15,395 nt of DNA from Verrucomicrobiota bacterium (GTDB taxonomy: Bacteria; Verrucomicrobiota; Verrucomicrobiia; Opitutales; Opitutaceae), in contig RFJS01000242.1 of the NCBI GenBank assembly GCA_003694825.1, positions 1 to 15,395 of the forward strand, read 5' to 3'. Positions 7,276-13,880 of the stretch are shown piece by piece. Each line of letters begins with the position of its first letter. Within the stretch, counting starts at the first letter, position 1. The notes under the pieces are model-generated. The model was not told where the DNA came from and ran no database searches. It saw nothing but the letters and a program-made list of their open reading frames with translations. The position numbers and the translations under genes are program-made.

Positions 7276-7498
7276 TTTCGCTGAAGATAAAAAAAGGCCG
7301 TATTTTTATTTGCAACGAAAATATTCAATCGGGCCGCGAAAACAGGGGCACAGCCGGGTTCGGGGCAGGGGGGACGCTGTCTGCAACGCGCGCGGACGGG
7401 CCTGCGGCCGGCGCCGGTCTCCGGGCGGGCAACAGGATGGAATTTACCGCTTTACAACGGGAAACCCACTCGGTTTGGTCACCGTTTTTTCGCAAACC
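7276..7498. promoter_or_regulatory. Divergent intergenic region between the XRE regulator and rpmI
   Basis: The 223-bp gap should contain the promoters of both the sugar cluster (minus) and the ribosomal operon (plus). Positions 7285-7328 are strikingly AT-rich compared with the surroundings, as expected for promoter DNA, but I cannot identify a convincing -35/-10 pair on either strand. From about 7330 to 7440 it is very GC-rich and could form structured leader RNA ahead of rpmI. No infC gene and no other open frame with a protein-like sequence is present. Confidence 0.5.
7304..7321. promoter_or_regulatory. Imperfect 18-bp palindrome, candidate operator for the XRE regulator
   Basis: TTTTATTTGCAACGAAAA matches its own reverse complement at 7 of 9 base pairs, centred on TTGCAA. 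The centre lies about 37 bp upstream of the XRE start codon, inside the only AT-rich block of the gap. Position and symmetry fit autoregulation by a dimeric helix-turn-helix protein. There is only one copy and AT-rich DNA gives chance palindromes easily, so this is a weak call. Confidence 0.25.
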
Positions 7499-7696
7499 AT
7501 GCAAAAGACCAAAAAGTCCGTGGCCAAGCGTTTCAAGATGACCGCGAAGGGGAAACTGGTCCGCCGTTCCCCCGGAGCTCGCCATCTTTTGGCCGGTAAG
7601 TCCCCCAAGCAGAAACGCCGTCTTGGGAAGGACAAGTTGGTTGCCGAGGGTCAGAAGGCGCAGCTTCTCAAGTGCCTGCCGACCGGCCTGAAGTAA
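7499..7696 (+). CDS. rpmI: 50S ribosomal protein L35 (bL35)
   Basis: A small basic protein of 65 residues, the usual L35 length. Recognisable features are the N-terminal SVAKRFKMTAKGKLVRR block and the RHLLAGKSPKQKRRL segment. It is a component of the large ribosomal subunit. The frame stays open far upstream, but ATG at 7499 gives the proper N-terminus (MQKTKKSVAKRF). No Shine-Dalgarno sequence precedes it. It is followed after 77 nt by rplT, the conserved partner. The normal upstream neighbour infC is missing; the regulator gene is divergent instead. Confidence 0.96.
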   Translation: MQKTKKSVAKRFKMTAKGKLVRRSPGARHLLAGKSPKQKRRLGKDKLVAEGQKAQLLKCLPTGLK

Positions 7697-7718
7697 TCAG
7701 CTGAACGGAAAAAGCGCA

Positions 7719-7749
7719 GTCAGGCAGGTGCACCTGGCGACCTGCCGAC
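7719..7749 (+). ncRNA. Bulged hairpin in the rpmI-rplT intergenic mRNA
   Basis: Arms 7719-7729 and 7740-7749 pair over 10 bp with a single bulged A at 7722 (GTC-A-GGCAGGT with ACCTGCCGAC) and a 10-nt loop. An alternative 12-nt palindrome, CAGGTGCACCTG (7725-7736), competes with it. There is no T-run, so it is not a terminator. It sits 10 nt before the rplT Shine-Dalgarno sequence. A role in translational control or processing of the L35-L20 message is possible but not shown. Confidence 0.4.
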
Positions 7750-7759
7750 TCTGAACAAC

Positions 7760-7764
7760 AAGGA
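7760..7764 (+). promoter_or_regulatory. Shine-Dalgarno sequence of rplT
   Basis: AAGGA lies 9 nt before the rplT ATG and is one of only two clear ribosome binding sites in the window. It supports the start at 7774. Confidence 0.5.
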
Positions 7765-7773
7765 CAAACAAAC

Positions 7774-8151
7774 ATGCCAAGAGCCACCAACTCACCAGCC
7801 TCCCGTCGCCGCCGCAAGCGGGTGTTGAACCAGGCGAAGGGATACTTCGGAAACAAATCGCGCCTGTTCCGCTACGCGAACGACGCCGTCAAGCACGCGC
7901 TGCAGCACGCCTACAAGGATCGCCGCCGCAAGAAGCGCACCTGGCGTGCCCTGTGGATCACCCGCATCAACATCGCGTGCCGGGCCAACGACATCTCCTA
8001 CAGCCGCTTCATGGAGGGCCTCGCCGCCGCGGGCATCGAGCTGAACCGCAAGATTCTCGCCGACATCGCCGCGCGTGACGAAGCCGCCTTCACCCGGTTG
8101 GTCGAGCAGGCCCGCGAGGCGCTGAAGCAGAAGGCCGAGCAGGCCGCCTGA
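7774..8151 (+). CDS. rplT: 50S ribosomal protein L20 (bL20)
   Basis: A 125-residue, strongly basic large-subunit protein needed early in 50S assembly; in several bacteria it also represses its own operon. The conserved core is clear: RRRRKRVLNQAKGYFG, then YKDRRRKKRTWRALWITRIN and the globular C-terminal half with FMEGLAAAGIELNRK. A short Lys/Glu/Ala-rich tail extends slightly past the usual 117-120 residues. It follows rpmI and is followed by an intrinsic terminator and then pheS, the common rpmI-rplT-pheST order. The ATG is supported by AAGGA upstream. Confidence 0.97.
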   Translation: MPRATNSPASRRRRKRVLNQAKGYFGNKSRLFRYANDAVKHALQHAYKDRRRKKRTWRALWITRINIACRANDISYSRFMEGLAAAGIELNRKILADIAARDEAAFTRLVEQAREALKQKAEQAA

Positions 8152-8169
8152 GGCAGCGATTGCCGCAAG

Positions 8170-8186
8170 GGACCGGTGTCCGGTCC
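8170..8186 (+). promoter_or_regulatory. Upstream hairpin of the putative pheST attenuator
   Basis: A perfect 7-bp stem (GGACCGG 8170-8176, loop TGT, CCGGTCC 8180-8186) begins 18 nt after the rplT stop. Its 3' arm can instead pair with the 5' arm of the following terminator (GGGCCGG 8208-8214) through six Watson-Crick pairs and one G-U. The stem could therefore act as an anti-antiterminator. Both elements contain CCGG, which is self-complementary, so cross-pairing may be accidental. Confidence 0.4.
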
Positions 8187-8205
8187 GCCGAAGACGCACC
8201 TTTCC

Positions 8206-8241
8206 ATGGGCCGGGCATAACGTCCGGCCCATTTTCTTTTT
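8206..8241 (+). terminator. Intrinsic terminator/attenuator between rplT and pheS
   Basis: A perfect 9-bp stem (ATGGGCCGG 8206-8214 with CCGGCCCAT 8224-8232) can be extended by a G-U and a C-G pair to leave a 5-nt loop. It is followed directly by a T-rich tract (TTTTCTTTTT, 8232-8241). This is a textbook Rho-independent terminator. It ends about 31 nt before the pheS start, which leaves no room for a separate promoter after it, so pheST must be expressed by read-through or from a start within or before rplT. Confidence 0.85.
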
Positions 8242-8272
8242 CAAAACCGTCCCCGCATTCCAGTTTCCGCCG

Positions 8273-9316
8273 ATGCAAGAGAAGCTCAACGAGTTGATCA
8301 GCCGCGCCCGCGAAGAAGTCGCCGCGGTAAAAACCCGTCCTCAGTTCGAGGCGTTCAAGGCCGCGTATGTCGGTCCTCGCGGCAGTCTCACCGCCCTGAT
8401 GAAAACGCTCGGGCAGCTCCCGAAGGAGGAGCGTCCGGCCGCGGGCCGTCTCATCAACGAGGCCAAGCAGCAGGTCCAGGCCATCCTCGACGAGGCGCTT
8501 GCCGCCATCGAACGCGCCGAGCTCGAGGCCCGGCTCGGTCCGCCCATCGACCCGACCCTGCCGACTCCGGATCCGCTGCCTGGCAACCGGCATCCGATCA
8601 CGCTCGTGCGCGACGAGATTTGCCGGATCCTCGCCCGGCTCGGCTTCACGGTTCGCGAGGGGCCCGAAATCGAGACCGAATACTACTGCTTCGATGCGCT
8701 CTGCACGCCGGCCGAGCACCCGGCCCGCGACACACAGGACACCTACTACCTGCCCCGTGAAGTCCGCTTCGGCAACGTGTCGCGGAAAAATCCGGACGAG
8801 CGCTACCTGATGCGCACCCACACCAGCTCCGTGCAAATCCGCACGCTGCTGGCGGAAAAACCGCCGGTGCGGATCCTCTCGCCCGGACGCGTCTTCCGCC
8901 GCGATACGGCCGATGCCACGCACAGTGCGAACTTTCACCAGATCGAGGGCCTCGTCGTCGATCGCGGCATCACCGTCTGCGACCTCAAGGCGACGCTCGA
9001 CTACCTCTTTCAGTCGCTGCTCGGCAAGGAGGCGCGGACGCGTTTTCGTCCGCACTACTTCGGCTACACCGAGCCGAGCTTCGAAGTCGATTTCTCGGCG
9101 GCTCACCTCAAGAAGCTCGGCCGGGAATGGGTCGAGATCATGGGCTGCGGCATGGTCGATCCTGCCGTGCTCGAGGAGGTCGGTCTCGATCCCGAGGAGT
9201 GGAGCGGCTTCGCCTTCGGCCTCGGCGTCGAGCGCATCGCCATGACGCTCTATGGTGTCGAGGATATCCGAAACTTCTATACCAACGACGTGCGTTTTCT
9301 GCGGCAGTTCGCCTGA
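8273..9316 (+). CDS. pheS: Phenylalanine--tRNA ligase alpha subunit
   Basis: The catalytic alpha subunit (347 residues, normal bacterial length) of the cytoplasmic alpha2-beta2 enzyme that charges tRNA-Phe with phenylalanine. An N-terminal coiled-coil tRNA-binding arm spans about 1-90. The class II synthetase core follows: EGPEIETEYYCFDAL (129-143), the HPARD loop (149-153), motif 2 (RTHTSS 181-186, GRVFRRDTADATHSANFHQ 205-223) and motif 3 (GFAFGLGVERIAM 312-324). The ATG at 8273 follows the terminator region, with no Shine-Dalgarno sequence visible. pheT follows after 81 nt, which holds nothing recognisable. Confidence 0.97.
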   Translation: MQEKLNELISRAREEVAAVKTRPQFEAFKAAYVGPRGSLTALMKTLGQLPKEERPAAGRLINEAKQQVQAILDEALAAIERAELEARLGPPIDPTLPTPDPLPGNRHPITLVRDEICRILARLGFTVREGPEIETEYYCFDALCTPAEHPARDTQDTYYLPREVRFGNVSRKNPDERYLMRTHTSSVQIRTLLAEKPPVRILSPGRVFRRDTADATHSANFHQIEGLVVDRGITVCDLKATLDYLFQSLLGKEARTRFRPHYFGYTEPSFEVDFSAAHLKKLGREWVEIMGCGMVDPAVLEEVGLDPEEWSGFAFGLGVERIAMTLYGVEDIRNFYTNDVRFLRQFA

Positions 9317-9397
9317 GGAAGAAGGGGACTCTTTCGGGAATTCGCACGCGGCTTTGCATCGTCTTTTCATCACGCGCGACTCACCACCTGCCTGATC

Positions 9398-11854
9398 ATG
9401 AAAATTTCTCTCAATTGGTTGCGGCGCTATATCGATCTCGAGGCATCCGTCGACGAGATCCAGCGGGGCCTGACACTGCTCGGTTTCGAAGTCGAGGGCA
9501 TCCAGCAAACCGGCCTCAGCGAGATGCCGGGGCTGGTCATCGGCGAAATTCTCACCCGCGAGAAGCATCCGAATGCCGACCGCCTGTCGGTCTGCTCCGT
9601 GCGCATCGATGCGAGCGGCGAACCGCAGCAGATCGTCTGCGGCGCTCCAAACTGCGATGCGGGCTGCAAGGTCGTCGTCGCCACGCCGGGTTGCGTGCTC
9701 CCCGGGAATTTCAAAATCAAGAAGTCCCGGATCCGCGGCGTCGAATCCAACGGCATGATGTGTTCGGCCCGCGAGCTCGGCCTCGGGGACGACCACGACG
9801 GGATCATCACGCTCGACACCGGTGCCCTACCGGGAACACCGGCACATGAAGTGCTCGGTGACGGCGACGTGATCTTCGACATCGAGGTCACGCCGAATCG
9901 CCCCGACGCGCTCTCCCATCTCGGCATCGCCCGGGAGCTGGCGGCATGGTTCGATCGGCCGCTCCAATATCCGCACACCCACTTCGAGGCGCCGGCGGAA
10001 GACCTCGCCGAGGCCGGCCATCGGCTGCTGGAGGACGTCGCGGTTCTCGCCGACGAGGCCTGCCCGCTCTATACCGCCCACGTCATCGAGGGCGTGAAGA
10101 TCGCTCCGAGCCCTCGGTGGCTGCAGGAGCATCTCACCGCGATCGGATTGCGTCCGATCAACAACGTCGTCGATATCACCAACTTCGTCCTGCACGAGAC
10201 CGGGCAGCCGCTTCACGCCTTCGACGCGGCGAAGATCCGGGGCCGTCGGCTCATCATCCGGCATGCCGAAAACGGGGAGAAAATCGTCACGCTCGACGAC
10301 AAGGAGCGCACGCTCTCGCGCAATGACCTGGTCATCGCGGACGCCGAGCGCGCCCTCGTCGTCGCGGGCATCATGGGAGGCGCCGATGCCGAGGTGGATG
10401 ACACCACCGTCGACCTCGTTCTCGAGGCAGCCTATTTCAAGCCGATCGGCGTGCGCCGAACCTCGCGGGCCCTCGGCCTGTCCAGCGACAGCTCCTACCG
10501 CTTCGAGCGCGGCGTCGATCCCCGGGGCGTTCTTCCCGCCGCGCGCCGTGCCATCGACCTGATCCTCGAAATCGCGGGAGGCCGGGTGCTGGGGCCGGTC
10601 CATATCGTGGGCAGCGAGCCGGTCTGGGAGCGCGAGATCCGGCTCTCCCCGGATTTCGTGCGGGAGCGGCTCGGCTTTGCGATTGCCGATGAGGAGCAGC
10701 AGGCGCTGCTCGGCCGTCTCGAACTCGACGCGAGCCGGGTGGAGGAGGACGACGATGGCCGCAAGACCTTTGTTGTTTCCATCCCGAGCTGGCGCAGTGA
10801 TCTCGATCGGCCGATCGACCTCGTCGAAGAGATCCTGCGCGTCTATGGCACCGACCGGATTCCCGCCACGCGGCCGGTCGCCGGTGCCGTTGTTTCGGAG
10901 GATGATCCGATTGCTCGATACATCCGTTCCGCAAATACGGCGCTCGTCGGCAAGGGCTTCCTCGAAGTGATGAACTACACGCTGCGCTCTGCCGAGGAGA
11001 TCGCGACCTGGAGCACGGCCGCGGCGTGCGAAGAGCTGAAGATCGAGAACCCCCTCGCCGAGGATCAATCCCACCTGCGCGTTTCGCTCGTGCCGGGCCT
11101 TCTCGATACGATCCGCTTCAACCAGGCGCACGGAAACCTCGATGGGCTTTTCTTCGAGACGGGCCGCACGTTCCGGGAAGAGGGCGGGGAAATCTACGAA
11201 ATGGTTTCGGTGGCCTTCGCTATCGCCCAGCCGGAGGATGCCGCGGCGTGGAAGCGTCGCGAGGCCCCGGACTTCTATTATGCCAAGCGCCTCGTTCTCG
11301 AGCTCGCTGCACTCGCGGGCATGAACATCCGCGACGATCAGTTTCGCCTCGTCGACGGCGACGGCCCGTGGCAGGCGGGCCACGCGGCGACGGTGGATGG
11401 CGGCAAGGCCGGTTACGAAGCGGCGCTCGGTCTCGTCGATCTGGCTCTGACGCGGCGCCTTGATATCGACGGTCCGGTGCTCGCCGGTTCATTCAGCATC
11501 CTGCCGGAGCGTTTGCGCGGTGGGTCGCGCATCCCGCGCAGCCGTCCCGTCAGCGCTTTCCCGGCGGCCAGCCGTGATCTCGCGCTCGTCTGCGATGAAG
11601 CCACGCCGGCAGCCACGGTGCACAATGCCCTCGCCCGGGCCGTCCGCAAGGCCGTCAACAACGCCTTCGACATCGAGGCGATCCGGCTCTTCGACGTCTA
11701 TCGGGGCAAGGGAGTCGAGGAAGGCCGCAAGAGCCTCGCTTTTACGATGACCTTCCGGGCCGCCGACCGCACCCTCAAGGACGAGGAAGTCGCCAGGGTC
11801 TTCGAGGCTGTCCAGGCCGCGATGGAGGCCGCCGGCTTCCCGGTGCGGCGTTGA
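9398..11854 (+). CDS. pheT: Phenylalanine--tRNA ligase beta subunit
   Basis: The beta subunit (818 residues, normal length) is needed for tRNA binding and editing of mischarged Tyr-tRNA-Phe. Domains in order: N-terminal segment (MKISLNWLRRY), EMAP-like tRNA-binding domain about 40-150 (EKHPNADRLSVC), VTPNRPDALSHLGIARE (164-180), B3/B4 editing region about 215-385 (NNVVDITNFVLHETGQPLHAFD, then GIMGGADAEVDDTT), B5 domain about 415-490 with the acidic metal site DLVEEI (474-479), the catalytic-like core with ETGRTF (587-592), and the C-terminal ferredoxin-like anticodon-binding domain about 717-818 (FPAASRDLAL). All are intact. No Shine-Dalgarno sequence precedes the ATG. It probably shares a transcript with pheS. 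Confidence 0.97.
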   Translation: MKISLNWLRRYIDLEASVDEIQRGLTLLGFEVEGIQQTGLSEMPGLVIGEILTREKHPNADRLSVCSVRIDASGEPQQIVCGAPNCDAGCKVVVATPGCVLPGNFKIKKSRIRGVESNGMMCSARELGLGDDHDGIITLDTGALPGTPAHEVLGDGDVIFDIEVTPNRPDALSHLGIARELAAWFDRPLQYPHTHFEAPAEDLAEAGHRLLEDVAVLADEACPLYTAHVIEGVKIAPSPRWLQEHLTAIGLRPINNVVDITNFVLHETGQPLHAFDAAKIRGRRLIIRHAENGEKIVTLDDKERTLSRNDLVIADAERALVVAGIMGGADAEVDDTTVDLVLEAAYFKPIGVRRTSRALGLSSDSSYRFERGVDPRGVLPAARRAIDLILEIAGGRVLGPVHIVGSEPVWEREIRLSPDFVRERLGFAIADEEQQALLGRLELDASRVEEDDDGRKTFVVSIPSWRSDLDRPIDLVEEILRVYGTDRIPATRPVAGAVVSEDDPIARYIRSANTALVGKGFLEVMNYTLRSAEEIATWSTAAACEELKIENPLAEDQSHLRVSLVPGLLDTIRFNQAHGNLDGLFFETGRTFREEGGEIYEMVSVAFAIAQPEDAAAWKRREAPDFYYAKRLVLELAALAGMNIRDDQFRLVDGDGPWQAGHAATVDGGKAGYEAALGLVDLALTRRLDIDGPVLAGSFSILPERLRGGSRIPRSRPVSAFPAASRDLALVCDEATPAATVHNALARAVRKAVNNAFDIEAIRLFDVYRGKGVEEGRKSLAFTMTFRAADRTLKDEEVARVFEAVQAAMEAAGFPVRR

Positions 11855-11880
11855 GCGGCCCGCCGCGGCATCCAGTTTGC

Positions 11881-11889
11881 TGATATACT
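11881..11889 (+). promoter_or_regulatory. Extended -10 promoter candidate for gatCAB
   Basis: TGATATACT (TG-N-TATACT) lies 36 nt before the gatC ATG in the 71-bp gap after pheT and is the only AT-rich motif there. It matches the extended -10 consensus at five of six hexamer positions plus the TG. No -35 hexamer is found at 16-18 bp, which extended -10 promoters can lack. It implies the amidotransferase genes may have their own start besides read-through from pheT. Confidence 0.35.
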
Positions 11890-11925
11890 CACCGAAATTC
11901 GACGATCGCTCACCATTCTTTTGTC

Positions 11926-12222
11926 ATGCCGGAAACCAGACAGATTGATATCGACTACGTGGCACGGCTCGCGCGGCTCGCCCTGACGGACGAGGAAAAG
12001 GCGCTCTTCAGCCGCCAGCTCGCGGATGTCCTTCACTACGTGGAGAAGCTCAACGAGGTCGACGTGGACGGGGTCGAGCCGTCGGCGCATGCCTTCGAGG
12101 TCGTCAACGTCTGGCAGGACGATGTGCCCGCGCGGCCGCTCCCGACGGAGGCGGCCCTGCAGAACGCTCCGGCTGTGCGGGACAACATGTTTGTCGTTCC
12201 CAAAGTCGTCGACGAGGCCTGA
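11926..12222 (+). CDS. gatC: Asp/Glu-tRNA amidotransferase subunit C
   Basis: A small 98-residue subunit, normal for GatC, that wraps around GatA and stabilises the GatCAB complex. Typical features are the N-terminal [15 protein letters not shown] segment, the [16 protein letters not shown] helix and the conserved C-terminal LQNAP ... DNMFVVPKV ending. The complex converts Glu-tRNA-Gln and/or Asp-tRNA-Asn to Gln-tRNA-Gln and Asn-tRNA-Asn in the cytoplasm. It is followed 28 nt later by gatA. No Shine-Dalgarno sequence is visible before the ATG. Confidence 0.95.
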   Translation: MPETRQIDIDYVARLARLALTDEEKALFSRQLADVLHYVEKLNEVDVDGVEPSAHAFEVVNVWQDDVPARPLPTEAALQNAPAVRDNMFVVPKVVDEA

Positions 12223-12250
12223 TCTTCCGCGCGCGAACCGACCGGCACCC

Positions 12251-13717
12251 ATGAGCAACGAACTTTGTTTTTCCAGTGTCACGGAACTTTCGGCACGCCT
12301 CGCCGACGGCGAGGTGACCTCCGTGGAGATCACCCGGGCACTCATCGAGCGGACCGAATCGGTCGAGCCGCGGGTGCGCGCCTTCACCCATCGGGATGCG
12401 GAGCGTGCCCTGGCCCAGGCGAAGGCGGCTGATGAACGCCGTGCCGCGGGCGAGGCCCGCGGACCGCTCGATGGGATCCCCATCAGCGTCAAAGACGTCC
12501 TGGCCAGTGCCGGCGAGCCGCTCACCTGCAGCAGCCGGATGCTGGAGAACTTCGTCTCGCCCTACGATTCGACGGTGATCGAGCGGCTCAAGCGGGCCGG
12601 CGTCGTCCTGTGGGGCCGGCTGAACATGGACGAGTTTGCCATGGGATCGTCGACGGAAAACTCCGCCTTTCATCCGACGGCAAACCCCTGGGATCTCGAG
12701 CGTATTCCCGGCGGCAGCAGTGGTGGCAGCGCGGCGGCGCTGGCGGCCGGAGAGGCGGTGGCGACGATCGGCAGCGACACCGGCGGATCGGTTCGCCAGC
12801 CGGCGGCGCTGTGTGGCGTGGTGGGGCTCAAGCCGACCTACGGCCGGGTCTCGCGCTACGGCCTCGTCGCCTATGCCTCGTCACTCGATCAGGTCGGGCC
12901 GCTGGGGCGCTGCGTGGACGATGTCGCTGTGCTGCTGGGGGCCATCGCCGGGCACGATCCACGCGATTCGACCAGTGTCGACGTCGCCGTGCCGAACTTC
13001 GCGGCCGAGGCCAGGGAGAAGCGGGGCCCGTGGCGTCTCGGGCTGCCGAAGGAGTATTTCGGCGATGGCCTCGATCCCGAAGTGCGCGCCGCCGTCGAGA
13101 AAGCCGTCGATTTCTACCGGGAGCAGGGATGTGAGATTTGTGAGGTCTCGCTGCCGCGCACCGAGTATGCGGTGGCGACCTACTATATCGTCGCCACGGC
13201 GGAGGCATCCTCGAATCTCGCCCGCTACGATGGTGTCCGCTACGGGCATCGCAGCGAGAAGGCGAGTGACGCCATCGATCTCTATTTTCACTCCCGCGCC
13301 GAGGGTTTCGGGCAGGAAGTCAAGCGTCGCATCATTCTGGGCACATACGTGTTGAGCAGCGGCTACTATGATGCCTATTACCTGCGCGCCCAGAAGGTCC
13401 GCACGCTGATTCGGGAGGATTTCAATCGTGCCTTCGAGCAGGTCGATGCGCTGCTCACGCCGACCTCTCCGGTGCCTGCCTTCCGGCGCGGCGAGCGCAC
13501 GAATGATCCGCTGGCGATGTATCTGGCGGACATCTACACCATCAGCGCCAACCTCGCCGGGATCCCCGGCGTGTCCATCCCGTGCGGCTTCACGGCGAGT
13601 GGCCTGCCGATCGGATTGCAGGTCCTCGGCAAACCCTTCGACGAGAGCGGAGTTCTCGCCATCGCCAGGACCTACGAACAGACCCACGACTGGCACACCC
13701 GCCACCCGGAGCTGTAA
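12251..13717 (+). CDS. gatA: Asp/Glu-tRNA amidotransferase subunit A (glutamine amidase)
   Basis: The amidase subunit (488 residues, normal length) that hydrolyses glutamine to release ammonia for the transamidation done by GatB. The amidase-signature catalytic triad is intact: Lys81 (PISVKD), cis-Ser156 in [11 protein letters not shown] and nucleophile Ser180 in [12 protein letters not shown]; the spacing matches S. aureus GatA (Lys79, Ser154, Ser178, from memory). The open frame extends further upstream across gatC, but ATG at 12251 gives the correct N-terminus ([13 protein letters not shown]) and a clean 28-nt gap after gatC. No Shine-Dalgarno sequence is seen. Confidence 0.97.
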   Translation: MSNELCFSSVTELSARLADGEVTSVEITRALIERTESVEPRVRAFTHRDAERALAQAKAADERRAAGEARGPLDGIPISVKDVLASAGEPLTCSSRMLENFVSPYDSTVIERLKRAGVVLWGRLNMDEFAMGSSTENSAFHPTANPWDLERIPGGSSGGSAAALAAGEAVATIGSDTGGSVRQPAALCGVVGLKPTYGRVSRYGLVAYASSLDQVGPLGRCVDDVAVLLGAIAGHDPRDSTSVDVAVPNFAAEAREKRGPWRLGLPKEYFGDGLDPEVRAAVEKAVDFYREQGCEICEVSLPRTEYAVATYYIVATAEASSNLARYDGVRYGHRSEKASDAIDLYFHSRAEGFGQEVKRRIILGTYVLSSGYYDAYYLRAQKVRTLIREDFNRAFEQVDALLTPTSPVPAFRRGERTNDPLAMYLADIYTISANLAGIPGVSIPCGFTASGLPIGLQVLGKPFDESGVLAIARTYEQTHDWHTRHPEL

Positions 13718-13880
13718 GCTCATGCAGGCGAATCAGAAATCCCTCCGCAGCCTCGTCACCAGCACCCGGGCCTTCCGCCGGCCGGCATATCGGGGCGGAC
13801 GGTCTGTCGCCTTGTCTCTGCGATCGGGCGTCTCATCTTCTCGCGCGGTTTCCCGCAACATCTCGAACTGAAAAAACGCT
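13718..13880 (+). other. gatA-gatB spacer with a 49-codon open frame of doubtful coding value
   Basis: The 163-bp gap is longer than usual between gatA and gatB. An ATG at 13722, 5 nt after the gatA stop, opens a 49-codon frame ending at 13871, which is 10 nt before the gatB GTG. The predicted peptide is rich in Arg and Ser, resembles no family I know, and continues a frame that overlaps the 3' end of gatA, as chance frames do in GC-rich DNA. If translated it would couple gatA to gatB, but I consider it probably non-coding. Confidence 0.3.

Noticed and set aside
6938..7498. Long in-frame upstream extension of rpmI
   Set aside because: The extension overlaps the XRE gene in antisense and is not L35-like. 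ATG at 7499 gives the normal L35 length and N-terminus.
8152..8272. Phe-rich leader peptide or T-box upstream of pheS
   Set aside because: The spacer has no ATG-started peptide with Phe codons; a 14-codon GTG frame at 8176-8220 has none. The spacer is also too short for a T-box and I see no T-box conserved sequence.
8090..9796. 568-codon open frame on the minus strand across rplT, pheS and pheT
   Set aside because: It is antisense to intact pheS and parts of rplT and pheT, with no recognisable domain. Long antisense frames are expected from strong GC bias at third codon positions.
9827..11383. 518-codon minus-strand open frame inside pheT
   Set aside because: Antisense shadow of a complete, well-conserved gene; composition is Arg/Asp/Glu-rich with no family likeness.
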